DNA of 64,000 bases from Paenibacillus sp. OVF10 (GCA_022836915.1 CP094668.1:6386001-6450000), one strand, 5' to 3'; positions 20,040-29,506 are shown, counted from the first letter of the stretch. Notes: generated by a model not told the origin, from the letters alone. Numbers and translations: made by a program.

Positions 20040-21300
20040 ATTGAATAGGCTCCTTTCGTAAAAGCTCCATTTCCCACTCATAGGTTCCGAGGCCATGATG
20101 CTCGACCCTGTATAACAGATCTCCAAACGGATTCACATCCAGCACATAGGCACGCGGATTCGAACCACTCGTAAGCATCACATCAATCCCGGCTGACCAC
20201 GAGTTGGGGAATGCAGACATAGCTGCTTGCGCTGCCGACCGAACCAGCGACATCCGCTGTTCATCCAGCCCTGCTTCAGCAGGCAGCATACGTTCATTGC
20301 GCAGATGCAGATTGGTAATTGGCGTACGGCTCAGCCGCATAATCGCATGACCTGCCTGTCCACCCGCAACCAGTTGGCGAATATCGTAGGCCCGTTGATC
20401 AAGCGTGGCTTTGGGCATCCACCGTTCAATCTGTGCACCTTCTGCACATAACCAGTTCATCAGCGTAGCAATCTCTTCACTGCGGGTATACTTGCGTAGA
20501 CGTCCTTCATTGAAGAAAATTGTCTTGCCCTGTCTCTGTTCGATCCCCATCGTTGTTACAGCGATCTCATCACCCGTTCGGGGATTGACTTGATAGGCAA
20601 CAACTCCTGAAGCCCCGGAGCCGCACGCAAGCTTCACAAATACACGGTTCATCTCGGCAGCCTTCATTGAGCTACGCAGGTCCATATAATTACGGATTGG
20701 CTGCGAAAATTGCAGCGCCGGAGGTACATCAACTCCATGTGAAGATAGATGTTGCTGACATACTCTCTTGTCAAACATCAATTGGATATCGGCGGGATCA
20801 TTCATAAATCGGCCTTCAGGCCATATTTCACGAATCTCACGGCCGATTCGATCCAGACATGCTTTCCAGCCGCGGAACCACTGAGCAGGGGCATAGATCC
20901 TTCCCCACTCCTGTTCCAGCGCAAGTACCTGCTCTGCGGAGAATGCTTCTGTACCCATTCCACCCGTTAATGTTGACGTATCGTTCATAGCCCCAAGGAA
21001 CAGTAGTTCACGCTCCACTTCCCACTCCTCGCCAGGAGCATCAATCCGAATCAGGGGTACAGGCAGATAGAAATCTACTGTATCAGCGATGGTTCGTCCA
21101 TGTCTCCAATTATGCAGCAATTGAGCATATGGCAGTACAACCGCAGGTTTCAGACCCAATCTATGCCTAGCCTCTTGCAGCCCTTGTGTTCGTCGGTTAT
21201 CAGGGTTTCCGATCAATAAAAAGGGCTGATCTTGCGTTAGATCAGGTACATCTATTGGTTGGTGCAGGCTTTCATTCATTTCCTTTACACCTGACATCAT
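20032..21300 (-). CDS. STM4014-family ATP-grasp-like protein
   Basis: 422 residues, soluble. The N-terminal third contains LLIGNPDNRRTQGL. The middle and end show ATP-grasp features: FVKLACGSGASGV as the glycine-rich lysine strand, DIRQLVAGGQ, and YVLDVNPFGD as the metal-binding Asp/Asn motif. This suggests an ATP-dependent carboxylate ligase, with substrate unknown. It starts directly after the STM4015 stop (TAG then ATGATG). A possibly better-placed internal ATG follows AAAGGAA a few codons in. It overlaps STM4013 by 8 nt, so translation is probably coupled. Confidence 0.85.
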   Translation of the reverse strand: MMSGVKEMNESLHQPIDVPDLTQDQPFLLIGNPDNRRTQGLQEARHRLGLKPAVVLPYAQLLHNWRHGRTIADTVDFYLPVPLIRIDAPGEEWEVERELLFLGAMNDTSTLTGGMGTEAFSAEQVLALEQEWGRIYAPAQWFRGWKACLDRIGREIREIWPEGRFMNDPADIQLMFDKRVCQQHLSSHGVDVPPALQFSQPIRNYMDLRSSMKAAEMNRVFVKLACGSGASGVVAYQVNPRTGDEIAVTTMGIEQRQGKTIFFNEGRLRKYTRSEEIATLMNWLCAEGAQIERWMPKATLDQRAYDIRQLVAGGQAGHAIMRLSRTPITNLHLRNERMLPAEAGLDEQRMSLVRSAAQAAMSAFPNSWSAGIDVMLTSGSNPRAYVLDVNPFGDLLYRVEHHGLGTYEWEMELLRKEPIQYA

Positions 21301-22142
21301 CTATTCCGTTAACGACGGGTAACGCCAGTCATCCTCATCACTCTGTTGCTGGTCGCTAACATCTACAGATATACCCGATTGGTTCCAGCGAAGGATCATT
21401 TCATTGGTCATGTAATGGTAACTTAGATCGAGATGTTTCAGTTTCTTGATTTTCTCACTGGCAAGCAAGGCCTCAGCCCCTTCATCGGACAACGTTCCTT
21501 GCGATAGATCCAGTATTTCAAGTTGATCCAGAATAGGTGCTTGAGCTGCTGCTTTGGCAATCTCATCCTGAATTTCACTGTCTTTCAGCCCCAAGTAAAC
21601 CAGCTTTGGAAATAATCCTTTTTCTAGCAAAGGAGTACATCTTCAAGTGATCCATCAAAACCATAATTATCCACACCCAAGTACAGTTCCAGTTTACGCA
21701 ATTCAGGCAATTCAGCGTGGGTGATTGAAGATAACACTTCTTTCGGGAGACCACCACAAATAATAATCAGTTCTTCAAGCTTGGCATGCTGGAGTGGTTC
21801 CAGACTAAGATCGCTACTACCCATTACAGAGAATGATTTTAACTCTGGAAAAGCACACAACAACGGTGTGAGATTCGTCTGGATAATCCATGATACTTCA
21901 CATTCTTCGAATCCCATTTCTCCAATAAACAGTTTCTTCAATGACGGAAAGCTTGGAGCCGACTCGACGAGCGCACCCATGAACTCATCAGGCGAATTTT
22001 CATAAGCCTGTCCCCAATCTCCGATGACCAGACTTTCCAATGAGCTGGCCTCCGGTTTAGCCGCCAGTTCCTTGATTAATTTTTCCATACGAATGCCGTC
22101 CTCATAATCATCGTAGGATACAACAAGCTTCACTTCTTGCAT
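21301..22142 (-). CDS. STM4015-family leucine-rich-repeat protein (one frameshift)
   Basis: About 280 residues after restoring one base (the GG at about 21632 should be GGG, giving EDVLPLLEKGLFPKLVYLGL). It begins MQEVKLVVSYDDYEDGIRME and contains leucine-rich repeats with LESLVIGDWG, LKKLFIGEMGFEECE, LRKLELYLG and LEILDLSQGTLSDEGAEAL, ending VDVSDQQQSDEDDW. This architecture is that of the STM4015 family, which accompanies STM4011-4014. GGAGGG lies 8 nt before the ATG. It is the first gene of the operon; the LRR fold suggests a binding or adaptor role. Confidence 0.85.
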
Positions 22143-22166
22143 GAGCAAATCCCTCCGTTTAAGGTT

Positions 22167-22195
22167 CATATATGATTCGTTAATTTGAATGTTAA
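22167..22195 (-). promoter_or_regulatory. Candidate promoter of the STM4011-4015 operon
   Basis: On the minus strand TTAACA (22190-22195), 17 nt, TATATG (22167-22172), leaving a leader of about 15-20 nt before the STM4015 start. A reasonable but unproven sigma-A match. Confidence 0.4.
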
Positions 22196-22388
22196 CCCAT
22201 ACCACACAAGGCTTGCAACTTCTTCCAACTCCAGTCCCAATGAGATTCCCAATCGTGCAATGTAAACCAATTTGTATGTAGGTACAAGAACATACGTTCT
22301 ATATAACAGTCACAGAAATAACCCTTAGCATTAGGTATATGGATGGAGCTTACCAAACACGCTCACCCCTCCATCCCCCATTACATCA

Positions 22389-22452
22389 AAAAAGCGTTAA
22401 TGGCGGGTGAACCATTCCATTGGAATGCTTCTGTCCTTCCATTAACGCTTTA
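22389..22452 (-). terminator. Terminator after rph-rdgB
   Basis: AAAGCGTTAATGG / CCATTAACGCTTT enclosing an inner CATTCCA/TGGAATG hairpin; TTTTTT follows on the minus strand, directly after the rdgB stop. Confidence 0.85.
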
Positions 22453-22462
22453 ATGTTATTTC

Positions 22463-23842
22463 TCAGCCTTCAAGTCTGGATACAAGTGCTCTCAGCGCAT
22501 GACCACGGTGGCTAATCGCCTGTTTTTGCTCAAGCGTCAGCTCTGCCATCGTCATCTCGTATTCAGGTACATAAAAGAGTGGGTCATATCCAAAACCGCC
22601 AGCACCTGCAGCTTGGGCCGTGATCCAACCTTCCGCAGTGCCTTCCGATTCATACTTATCACCTGTTGTCGGATCGTACAGTACCAATGCACAGACAAAA
22701 CGAGCCGGACTTAGTAGCGGCTGCTCGGTGTCCTCACCGGATTTCAACGATTCCAGCGTCTCCAGCAACTTCGCATTATTCTGTGCATCCGTTGCTCCTT
22801 CGCCTGCATATCTCGCTGAATATACTCCCGGCTCCCCGTCCAACAGATCTACGCAAAGTCCTGAATCGTCTGCCAGAACAGGCAATCCAAGCGCATCACC
22901 AACCGCCTTGGCTTTCTTCCAGGCATTCTCCGCAAACGTTACACCATCTTCCACCACATCCGGCAGCTCCGGGTAGTCAAACATGCTCTTAACCTCTTTG
23001 CCAAGCGGTGCGAAAGCATGAGCGAATTCACGGACTTTACCCGCATTGCGGGTTGCAACAATGAGGATTGGGCTGTCCAAACTCATCTTAAGCTTCCCTA
23101 ATCCACGCGCGCCGATCTTGAGCGCAATCGGTCCAAGCACTTCTTTTTGACGCTCGATCATTTCCAAAATCCCCTGCTCGCCCAGTTCCAACATCGCGTT
23201 CAACTCACGGCGATCAAATGGAGCTTCCTCACCTGTTCCCTGAAGCTCGACGTATTTACCGCCACCTGTCATCACCAGGTTCATATCCACCTTGGCTTTG
23301 GAATCTTCATCATAGTTCAGATCCAGTACAGGCTGTTCACCCACAACACCCACACTTACTGCGGCAATGAAATCCGTAATCGGGAACACTTGCAGTTTGT
23401 GCTGTTGGGAGATCTTGTTCACGGCAAGCGCCAGCGCTACAAACGCACCGGTAATGGACGTTGTGCGTGTGCCTCCGTCAGCTTGAATGACATCACAGTC
23501 CAAGGTAATGGTACGCTCACCAAGAGCCTGCAGATTAACTACCGAGCGAAGTGCCCGACCAATCAGACGCTGGATTTCCATGGTGCGTCCAGTTAATTTG
23601 CCGCGATTGGCTTCACGTTGGTTCCGGGTATGTGTTGCACGTGGCAGCATGGAATATTCAGCTGTTACCCAGCCTTTACCCTGCCCTTTCATAAAGGGAG
23701 GTACACGTTCCTCTACTGTAGCTGTACAGATCACCTTTGTATCTCCAACTTCAATCAGTACAGAGCCCTCGGCGTATTTATTCGTGTTCACTGTTAAATT
23801 CAGCGGGCGCAGCTGTTCGCTGGTTCGTCCGTTTGATCTCAT
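22463..23842 (-). CDS. rph: Ribonuclease PH - XTP/dITP diphosphatase, one open frame (possible artefactual fusion)
   Basis: Residues 1-250 are RNase PH (MRSNGRTSEQLRPL, REANRGKLTGRTMEIQRLIG, DCDVIQADGGTRTTS), the phosphorolytic 3'-5' tRNA-maturing exonuclease. Residues 254-459 are RdgB/HAM1 (VATRNAGKVREF, ADDSGLCVD, GGFGYDPLF, SHRGHA), which removes ITP/XTP from the nucleotide pool. In Bacillus these are adjacent separate genes beside gerM, as here. In the -1 frame a TAA (23088-23090) stands one base before the RdgB ATG (23084-23086), preceded by AGGGAAG. A single missing G at 23096-23098 would yield two normal-length genes, rph 23088-23842 and rdgB 22463-23086. Confidence 0.93.
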   Translation of the reverse strand: MRSNGRTSEQLRPLNLTVNTNKYAEGSVLIEVGDTKVICTATVEERVPPFMKGQGKGWVTAEYSMLPRATHTRNQREANRGKLTGRTMEIQRLIGRALRSVVNLQALGERTITLDCDVIQADGGTRTTSITGAFVALALAVNKISQQHKLQVFPITDFIAAVSVGVVGEQPVLDLNYDEDSKAKVDMNLVMTGGGKYVELQGTGEEAPFDRRELNAMLELGEQGILEMIERQKEVLGPIALKIGARGLGKLKMSLDSPILIVATRNAGKVREFAHAFAPLGKEVKSMFDYPELPDVVEDGVTFAENAWKKAKAVGDALGLPVLADDSGLCVDLLDGEPGVYSARYAGEGATDAQNNAKLLETLESLKSGEDTEQPLLSPARFVCALVLYDPTTGDKYESEGTAEGWITAQAAGAGGFGYDPLFYVPEYEMTMAELTLEQKQAISHRGHALRALVSRLEG

Positions 23843-23917
23843 ATTTTCTGCCTCCTACGACTTAAGCATCCTGTAATGTTGAACTTATTCACACTTTTAG
23901 AGATTGTTCAAAAAGCT

Positions 23918-24096
23918 CGCTTTTGATTACGAAAAATGCCTTAAGGCATCATCAGCATCGAATATGGAATTCAGCCTAATAAGCATAAGCTTACGAAGTA
24001 TGTTTCCTTCGGAAACATTGTAGTTGCTCACGTAGTTTGCCTACGCTCCGCTACTCCATTTCTAGCTTCATCCCATCTTCTCGGTACTTAAAACCG
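23918..24096 (-). repeat. Dispersed 179-bp intergenic repeat, copy 2 (inverted)
   Basis: Reverse-complement match to 11245-11423. It fills most of the 340-nt gap between rph and the GerM-like gene, and no coding sequence is seen there. Confidence 0.85.
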
Positions 24097-24180
24097 ATCT
24101 TTTTGAACACGTATTTTTACGAATCCCTTATATTTTACCAAAGAGTTCGGTTAAAAGCATCCTTAAGCATTCTGCGTTCA

Positions 24181-25236
24181 TTAAATCGGAATTTCGTTGA
24201 TATATTCAGGCTTGGAAACCGGCGCACTGTAATCCCTGTTGTCGTCACCCATGACCGTTTTTTGGCCGTTCCACTCGATCTGTACTTTGGCATCCTTGCT
24301 GGCTGTGTTCTCCGCAGTGGTTAATACGACAGACTGTAAAAGCTCGCTTGGCACGATATCCCCTTCGGCAAACATATCATCTTTCAAGGCAACCGTGACC
24401 GTGCCATCCTCTGCCGTTTTGACCGATTGCAGCTCCGTTCCGCCTGTCATGACCTCTTCCAGTTCCCCGCCTTTGTCAGGCCCCTTGATCAACTCATTCA
24501 ATGCTGCCTGCACCCGATCTTCACCAGGGGTAACGAGACGTGTAACTGGAACATAATATTGAATGCCTGCTGGTGAAGCTGCTGAGAAATAGACCGTGAC
24601 CGGGCTGCTATTCGCCACAAACGCATCACCCAGATCCAGATTGATTCCCACAGCCCGATTCAGCGGTTCAGGCAACGGGGTGCTGTTCACCGGCATTTGT
24701 GTTAACTTTTTGCCATCTACCCAGATCTGCACATTCTCCACATCAGGAGTTCCCGTCAATGTCCACGTGACAGCTTCTAGCATTTTCCGTTCTTCCTTCG
24801 CATCATACTTGGCAAAATTACCCGAGAACTCCACGACCGCCAGCTTGTCATCCGCGTGAATCGTTACATTCTGCACAACCGTTCCCTGTGGGAGAACGCC
24901 CTGGAATCCTTCCGGCAACATACCCGCATAGGCCCCGCCTGTGACAAGTGTATCCAGAGCTGTCTTTGGACTGCTGGCATCTGTTCCAGAAGGAAGTGTC
25001 AGGGATACCGGAGCGAGCAGCCCCTGCTGGTCTTGCAGATATACCGTCGTTAATGGGAGCGTTGCGAGTGCACCATTTCCTTCGGCTGCCTGAATCATGG
25101 CTGCTTCCTGAATGGGCGGTGGTGGATCAACAGCTTCGGAAGACTGTGCTCCAAACATGCCGCAGCCTGACAATACCATAGGAATACTCAGCAGCGCTGC
25201 TGCCGATACCGTACGCAAAGATTGGATCTTTCTCAT
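24181..25236 (-). CDS. gerM: GerM-type lipoprotein with two GerMN domains
   Basis: A 351-residue exported lipoprotein. The signal peptide ends in the lipobox LSGC (Cys25), followed by a Pro-rich linker. Two GerMN (sporulation and spore germination) domains follow, about 70-190 and 215-330, each with the pattern VYL/VYFS..., LVTGG or LIKGP, and V..V.... GerM is needed for proper spore cortex formation and germination in Bacillus. Its place just upstream of rph-rdgB matches the Bacillus gene order. The ATG at 25234-25236 has AGGGGG about 10 nt upstream; a longer frame begins without a site. Confidence 0.88.
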   Translation of the reverse strand: MRKIQSLRTVSAAALLSIPMVLSGCGMFGAQSSEAVDPPPPIQEAAMIQAAEGNGALATLPLTTVYLQDQQGLLAPVSLTLPSGTDASSPKTALDTLVTGGAYAGMLPEGFQGVLPQGTVVQNVTIHADDKLAVVEFSGNFAKYDAKEERKMLEAVTWTLTGTPDVENVQIWVDGKKLTQMPVNSTPLPEPLNRAVGINLDLGDAFVANSSPVTVYFSAASPAGIQYYVPVTRLVTPGEDRVQAALNELIKGPDKGGELEEVMTGGTELQSVKTAEDGTVTVALKDDMFAEGDIVPSELLQSVVLTTAENTASKDAKVQIEWNGQKTVMGDDNRDYSAPVSKPEYINEIPI

Positions 25237-25424
25237 GATCACGTTCCCCCTCATCATTTTTACAGTTTGTACTACCATGTATACGAGCCTTTGTCCAAAA
25301 AATAACTAAAAGATAATCGCTTTGCTGAAAACTTATATATTATCTTAAAGAAACGTAAAACAGGTTAATAACGTATTAGGAAGCAAGAGTAGGGACATTG
25401 CTAACTTCAGAGGAGGAATCGCCC

Positions 25425-25990
25425 ATGGAACATCCTGAGCAAGAAAAATCCCTTACAGCCTGAATAGCCGCAAAGTGGCGGAGGCAACAAGGGAATGGCT
25501 GCATAAGCGGGGCGTCACGATCCCTGAGATCGCAGAGCTGGTCATGTTATTGCAGAAAAAATATTATCCAGGTCTTACGATGGAAGAATGTATCGAAAAT
25601 GTGGAGATGGTTCTCCGTAAACGTGAGGTACAGAACGCCGTTCTGACCGGGATTCAGCTTGATATTCTGGCAGAACAGGGGCAGCTCATATCTCCTTTGC
25701 AGGAGATGATTGAGAACGATGAAGGACTGTACGGCGTGGATGAGATTTTGGCATTCTCCATCGTCAATGTATATGGCAGCATTGGATTTACGAATTATGG
25801 TTATGTGGACAAGCTAAAACCAGGGGTGCTTGAACGACTGAATGACAAGAGCCTGGGCCCTGTTCACACGTTCTTCGATGATATTGTCGGTGCGATTGCA
25901 TCGGCAGCGAGCAGTCGGATCGCCCATCGCAAACAATCCGAGCTTGAAGAAGCACTGGGAGAAAAACCTGTCAGTGATGACGCTGTATAA
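25425..25990 (+). CDS. Phosphatidylglycerophosphatase A-like protein (one frameshift)
   Basis: A protein of 188 residues starting MEHPEQEKSPYSLNSRKVAE after repair. AGGAGG lies 8 nt before the ATG at 25425. One C is missing in CCC 25450-25452, which otherwise truncates the first reading at 12 codons. The core (VLTGIQLDILAEQG, YGVDEILAFSIVNVYGSIGF) matches the soluble YutG-like branch of the PgpA family. Membrane PgpA dephosphorylates phosphatidylglycerophosphate; this branch has little hydrophobic sequence and its true substrate is uncertain. Confidence 0.8.
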
Positions 25991-26085
25991 TGCGTAACTC
26001 GTTTCATATCTGAAGTCATGTGGAACATTGGACATGTGTATGGATGCTTCGTGAAATAACCGTTTAATAAAATAACTGTTCATGG

Positions 26086-26113
26086 AAAAAGCGGCCTGAT
26101 GGCCGCTTCTTTT
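26086..26113. terminator. Terminator after the PgpA-like gene
   Basis: AAGCGGCC - TGAT - GGCCGCTT followed by CTTTT, with an A-run on the other side, between convergent genes. Confidence 0.85.
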
Positions 26114-26151
26114 GCATGTGTAACGATACATATTGGATAATCCACATGTTA

Positions 26152-26805
26152 TTATTTCAGATGTTTAGGTCGTACCGTTCCCACCAAACCAAAACCTTCA
26201 ACCCAATTCTGCTCGGAAGGTGAACCAGATGTTGCCCGTTTCGGTCCAATCGTAATTTCCGGGCCTTTGCGTTCTCTCAACATGCCACGCAACACCGTGA
26301 TACCGAGAATGCTGAGTCCGGTAAATACATACATCATCCGCATGATGATATTGCCAGAATCCGTTCCGGTAACCATGCCGTGAACCAGCAAACCAATGAA
26401 CACCGGATAGGACAAGAGGTGAAACATGAACCACCATTTACGGCCCAGCTTGTTTCGCAGATCACTGGATAACAGGACAATCACTAATCCGTAGAAGGCT
26501 AACGTTCCCAGACCACTGCCAATCGGATGCACGGAGGCGGTAAAAGGAATCAGAAGTTCTCCCCAGGTAAATGGGCTGTAATGATCAATATATAACGTTA
26601 ATGCGTGCACGAGTCCAAGTCCGAAGGCGAGCCAGGTCGTTCGAGTATGCCATTTGAACATGGTTGCTTTTGGTTTGCCTTTGGCCATAGGCATCCCTTG
26701 CGCAATGCCCAGAAACACACCTGTAAAGAGCAGCACATAAGCAGCAATTCCACTAATTCGAATGATATTCCACGTCGGCAGGTAATCTACAATCCATTGT
26801 GCCAT
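26152..26805 (-). CDS. Ferric-reductase-like transmembrane protein
   Basis: 217 residues with about six membrane segments. Histidines that could bind haem appear at the helix ends (FKWHTRTTW, GLVHALTLYIDH, FMFHLLSYPVFIGLLVHGM), the pattern of the ferric reductase/MsrQ-like transmembrane domain. It lacks the cytoplasmic FAD/NAD domains of full ferric reductases, so it must receive electrons from a partner. It is the last gene of an operon with an ApbE flavin transferase. ATG 26803-26805, GGGGAG about 8 nt upstream. Confidence 0.8.
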   Translation of the reverse strand: MAQWIVDYLPTWNIIRISGIAAYVLLFTGVFLGIAQGMPMAKGKPKATMFKWHTRTTWLAFGLGLVHALTLYIDHYSPFTWGELLIPFTASVHPIGSGLGTLAFYGLVIVLLSSDLRNKLGRKWWFMFHLLSYPVFIGLLVHGMVTGTDSGNIIMRMMYVFTGLSILGITVLRGMLRERKGPEITIGPKRATSGSPSEQNWVEGFGLVGTVRPKHLK

Positions 26806-26842
26806 AACCGGCTCCCCCATATCTGTTAGACTTGTCCTCTTT

Positions 26843-27885
26843 TTATATCAGACTGAAGCGATGATCCGGATCAAAACCGGGCCAGTGTTCAGCGAGCGTA
26901 TACGTATTCCCTCTAAAATAAATACTCCCATCCCGTGTCATCCACAGGACGTCATGCCGATCGTAATGTCGATTTAACCAGCCCACTGCCTCGGCACTAC
27001 CCAAAATGCAGACCGTCTTGGCAATGATCTCGCATTGTGACGCATGCTGTCCCAGGACGGTACACTGTAACACATCCGTATCCGCCGGTTCCATCGTCCG
27101 GGGTCAATGAGGTGGTGTGCAAAGCTTCCATCCGTATTCTGCCATTGTCTGCGGGAAATACCCGAAGTGGCAACAGCTCCTCGCTGTAAACGGATCACTC
27201 CCGACACAGCACCCTGATTCTGCAAAGGATCTGCTACTTGCAAGGTCCACTGGGAATGGTCTGGTGAACCCCATACTTGAATATCTCCACCCGCATTAAT
27301 CAAACCTGCCGGAATATGCAACGTTCGCTGTAACCAGTCTGCGATACGCTCCACTGCCCAGCCCTTAACAATGCCTCCCAGGTCCAACTCAGCTCCGGGG
27401 TCCAAATGAACCATCCGGCTACCTTCCCGCTGAATCCAGCTCGGACGACTGTGGTCATATCGATCTTCTTTCATCCCTGAACATTCAGGCGTTTTAGTTC
27501 GCAATATGCGTTCAAGCAACGGACGTTGCGGTTGTCGTTGTTGCACTTTCTCGAAACTTATATCATATCCCGAAGCCTGAAGAGCCTGCGATATACCTGG
27601 TTGAAAAATCCCTTCAGTCAGTCCAATATATCCATAGGCCAGACTCAAAACTTCATCCATCGCAGCGGAGATGGGGATCCATCCGGTCGAACCATTCAGA
27701 CGATTTAGTTCACTGTCTGCCACAAATCGGCTGAAGCGCTGCTCCTGCGTCTCAAACCAATTCTTCACCAAGGTTGCTGCATGTTCAGCTTCTTCCCGCC
27801 CAGCGGACAGTTGCACTTCAACATCCGTGTTCATCGCACGGAATTGAAATCGGAGCGGACGAGCAACTTGCTCCGTGCGGCTCAT
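26843..27885 (-). CDS. apbE: FAD:protein FMN transferase, ApbE family (one frameshift)
   Basis: About 347 residues. Motifs include FRAMNTDVEVQL near the N-terminus, DLGGIVKGWAVERIAD and LINAGGDIQVWG. After repair of the run at 27100-27103 (one missing base) the C-terminus reads HHLIDPRTMEPAD, as in ApbE. The enzyme attaches FMN to a threonine of a target flavoprotein outside or at the membrane. No signal peptide or lipobox is visible, and the C-terminal block QCEIIAKTVCILG has Glu where many ApbE proteins have a metal-binding Asp. The start overlaps the stop of the upstream gene (ATGA). No obvious FMN-acceptor motif is seen in the neighbours. Confidence 0.85.
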
Positions 27886-28298
27886 GATGAACCTGTGCGT
27901 GACTGATAGTTGCCACTGCTGTATCCGGAGTCTGTACCCTGGTTATTTTGTCCGACACGCTGAGAATCTGAATAATTCCCCTTGTTACTCGTGCTCTGAT
28001 CTGGCAGAGCTGCTTGTGTGCTATCAGATGTTCCATTATATTGACTATCATTATTGTCATTGTCCTGCGTGTTCCAGTTGTTGCTGTCCGTTGTACTGTT
28101 GATCCATTCATCCATCACATCATCATGCGTATCCACTTGGCTTGAAGCAGTAACACTTGTATCTGTGCCATTTGCTGCTGCATAGGCCACATCAAAGGCA
28201 TCCGAAGTTCTTACATATTGAAAGAGTGCAGCCACAGTCAACGTTGCTGCCGCTGAAGCTTGCCATTTTCTCCATTGATTCCGTTTTCTTCTGGTCAT
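27882..28298 (-). CDS. Secreted low-complexity hypothetical protein
   Basis: 138 residues: a basic start MTRRKRNQWRKWQ, one hydrophobic segment with a possible signal cleavage after AYA (about residue 40), then an Asn/Asp/Ser/Gln-rich disordered tail (STTDSNNWNTQDNDNNDSQY). No Cys, no domain. It is the first gene of the operon leading to ApbE and the ferric-reductase-like protein, so it may be a surface partner of that redox pair; this is inference from position only. AGGGAAG precedes the ATG. Confidence 0.6.
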   Translation of the reverse strand: MTRRKRNQWRKWQASAAATLTVAALFQYVRTSDAFDVAYAAANGTDTSVTASSQVDTHDDVMDEWINSTTDSNNWNTQDNDNNDSQYNGTSDSTQAALPDQSTSNKGNYSDSQRVGQNNQGTDSGYSSGNYQSRTGSS

Positions 28299-28410
28299 CG
28301 CTCTTCCCTACTTTCTTCAGGGTATGTCTTAAGACACGCCCTAGCGAAGTTCATAGATGTATCATAGGCGCGCTGGCTTAAAAATAGATGAATGAACCGT
28401 TAAGAGAGGC

Positions 28411-28450
28411 TAAAAAGGCCCAGAACAGGTGAATTTCCTGTCCCGAGCCT
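28411..28450 (-). terminator. Terminator after the MBL hydrolase gene
   Basis: On the minus strand a 14-bp stem beginning AGGCTCGGGACAGG and closing CCTGTTCTGGGCCT (three G-U pairs), then TTTTTAG. Confidence 0.75.
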
Positions 28451-28496
28451 CTATATAAGATCGTATTATCATTTCATATCGATATCATCATTCCGT

Positions 28497-29480
28497 TTAG
28501 ATTTGAAAATAGAACGTGCCACCCGGTTGCTGCTCTTGCTTCACTACTTCGCGTCGAAGTAACTCCTGCAAATGGGCCAACGTCTCACTCATGGCAAACC
28601 GCAGTTGATGGGTACCCAGCCGATTGCCAAACATGTGCACACAGATGTCATAAGCATTCGCCGGTGACTCCTGAATTCGCTCCGTCATCTTCTGAAGACG
28701 TTCCTCGTGATGAGCCAGCAATTGTACTGTCCGTTCGTTGAACTGGGCAAAAGGATTCCGATGTCCGGGATACGCCTGCTTGACGTTCAGTTCACCAAGA
28801 CGTTGCAATCCTTCCATATAAGACAATAATGGCTGAGGGTCACTGCCGGGTTGCAGACTGATGTTCGGTGAAATCTGTGGCAAAACTGCATCTCCGCACA
28901 GAATCTCCATGGACTCCGGCGCATAAAAGGATAAATGGCCTGGGGCATGTCCACCCGTCTCCACAGCAATCCAACGTCTCCCGCCCATATCGAGCCACTC
29001 GCCATCTTCAACGGGTGTGACATTCGGAAGTGGCGTGATCTGTGAAGCAAATGCCTTCATATGTTCATGTATCTGCTCAGTCTTGTCTTCCGGCATACCA
29101 TGACGACCATAATAATCAGGTAATATTGTATTGATGCGTGAATCAGGTCCCCACATATAATCAGCCTCTTGGCAGGAGCGTGTGGACATTCGAACGGGTG
29201 CCCCCGTCATCTGTTGCATCCAACCCGACAACCCAAGATGATCGGGGTGATGGTGGGTGAGTACAATTTGACGAATATCACTAAAGGTCAGGCCAAGATC
29301 TGCCAGCGCTTCACTCCACTCCTGTTCTGTTTCCGAATTCCGCGGTCCCGGATCTATAATGGTTATCTTCCCACCCGATTCTGATAACACATAACTGTTC
29401 ACCCATCGCAAGGGAAACGACATGCTGATCTTGACCCGGTGTATGCCCTCTGTCATGGACATCTCTTCTGTGCGCTTCAT
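28497..29480 (-). CDS. MBL-fold metallo-hydrolase
   Basis: 327 residues. The zinc motif THHHPDHLG is followed by ETGGHAPGHLSFY, CGDAVL and PGHRNPF, in the order found in metallo-beta-lactamase-fold hydrolases of the glyoxalase II/RNase Z type; a helical C-terminal domain (DUF-like, HEERLQKM...) is shared with YqgX/lactamase-like proteins. The substrate is unknown. The start at 29478-29480 has AAGGGGAT 6 nt upstream. The longer frame would overlap the upstream methyltransferase. The two genes form an operon. Confidence 0.85.
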   Translation of the reverse strand: MKRTEEMSMTEGIHRVKISMSFPLRWVNSYVLSESGGKITIIDPGPRNSETEQEWSEALADLGLTFSDIRQIVLTHHHPDHLGLSGWMQQMTGAPVRMSTRSCQEADYMWGPDSRINTILPDYYGRHGMPEDKTEQIHEHMKAFASQITPLPNVTPVEDGEWLDMGGRRWIAVETGGHAPGHLSFYAPESMEILCGDAVLPQISPNISLQPGSDPQPLLSYMEGLQRLGELNVKQAYPGHRNPFAQFNERTVQLLAHHEERLQKMTERIQESPANAYDICVHMFGNRLGTHQLRFAMSETLAHLQELLRREVVKQEQQPGGTFYFQI

Positions 29481-29506
29481 GTTATCCCCTTCCAGACTGT
29501 CTCTGT

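Noticed and set aside
22143..22460. Precursor-peptide gene for the STM4011-4015 cluster
   Set aside because: I read the leader region on both strands and found no small frame with a ribosome site; only a promoter candidate and a terminator.
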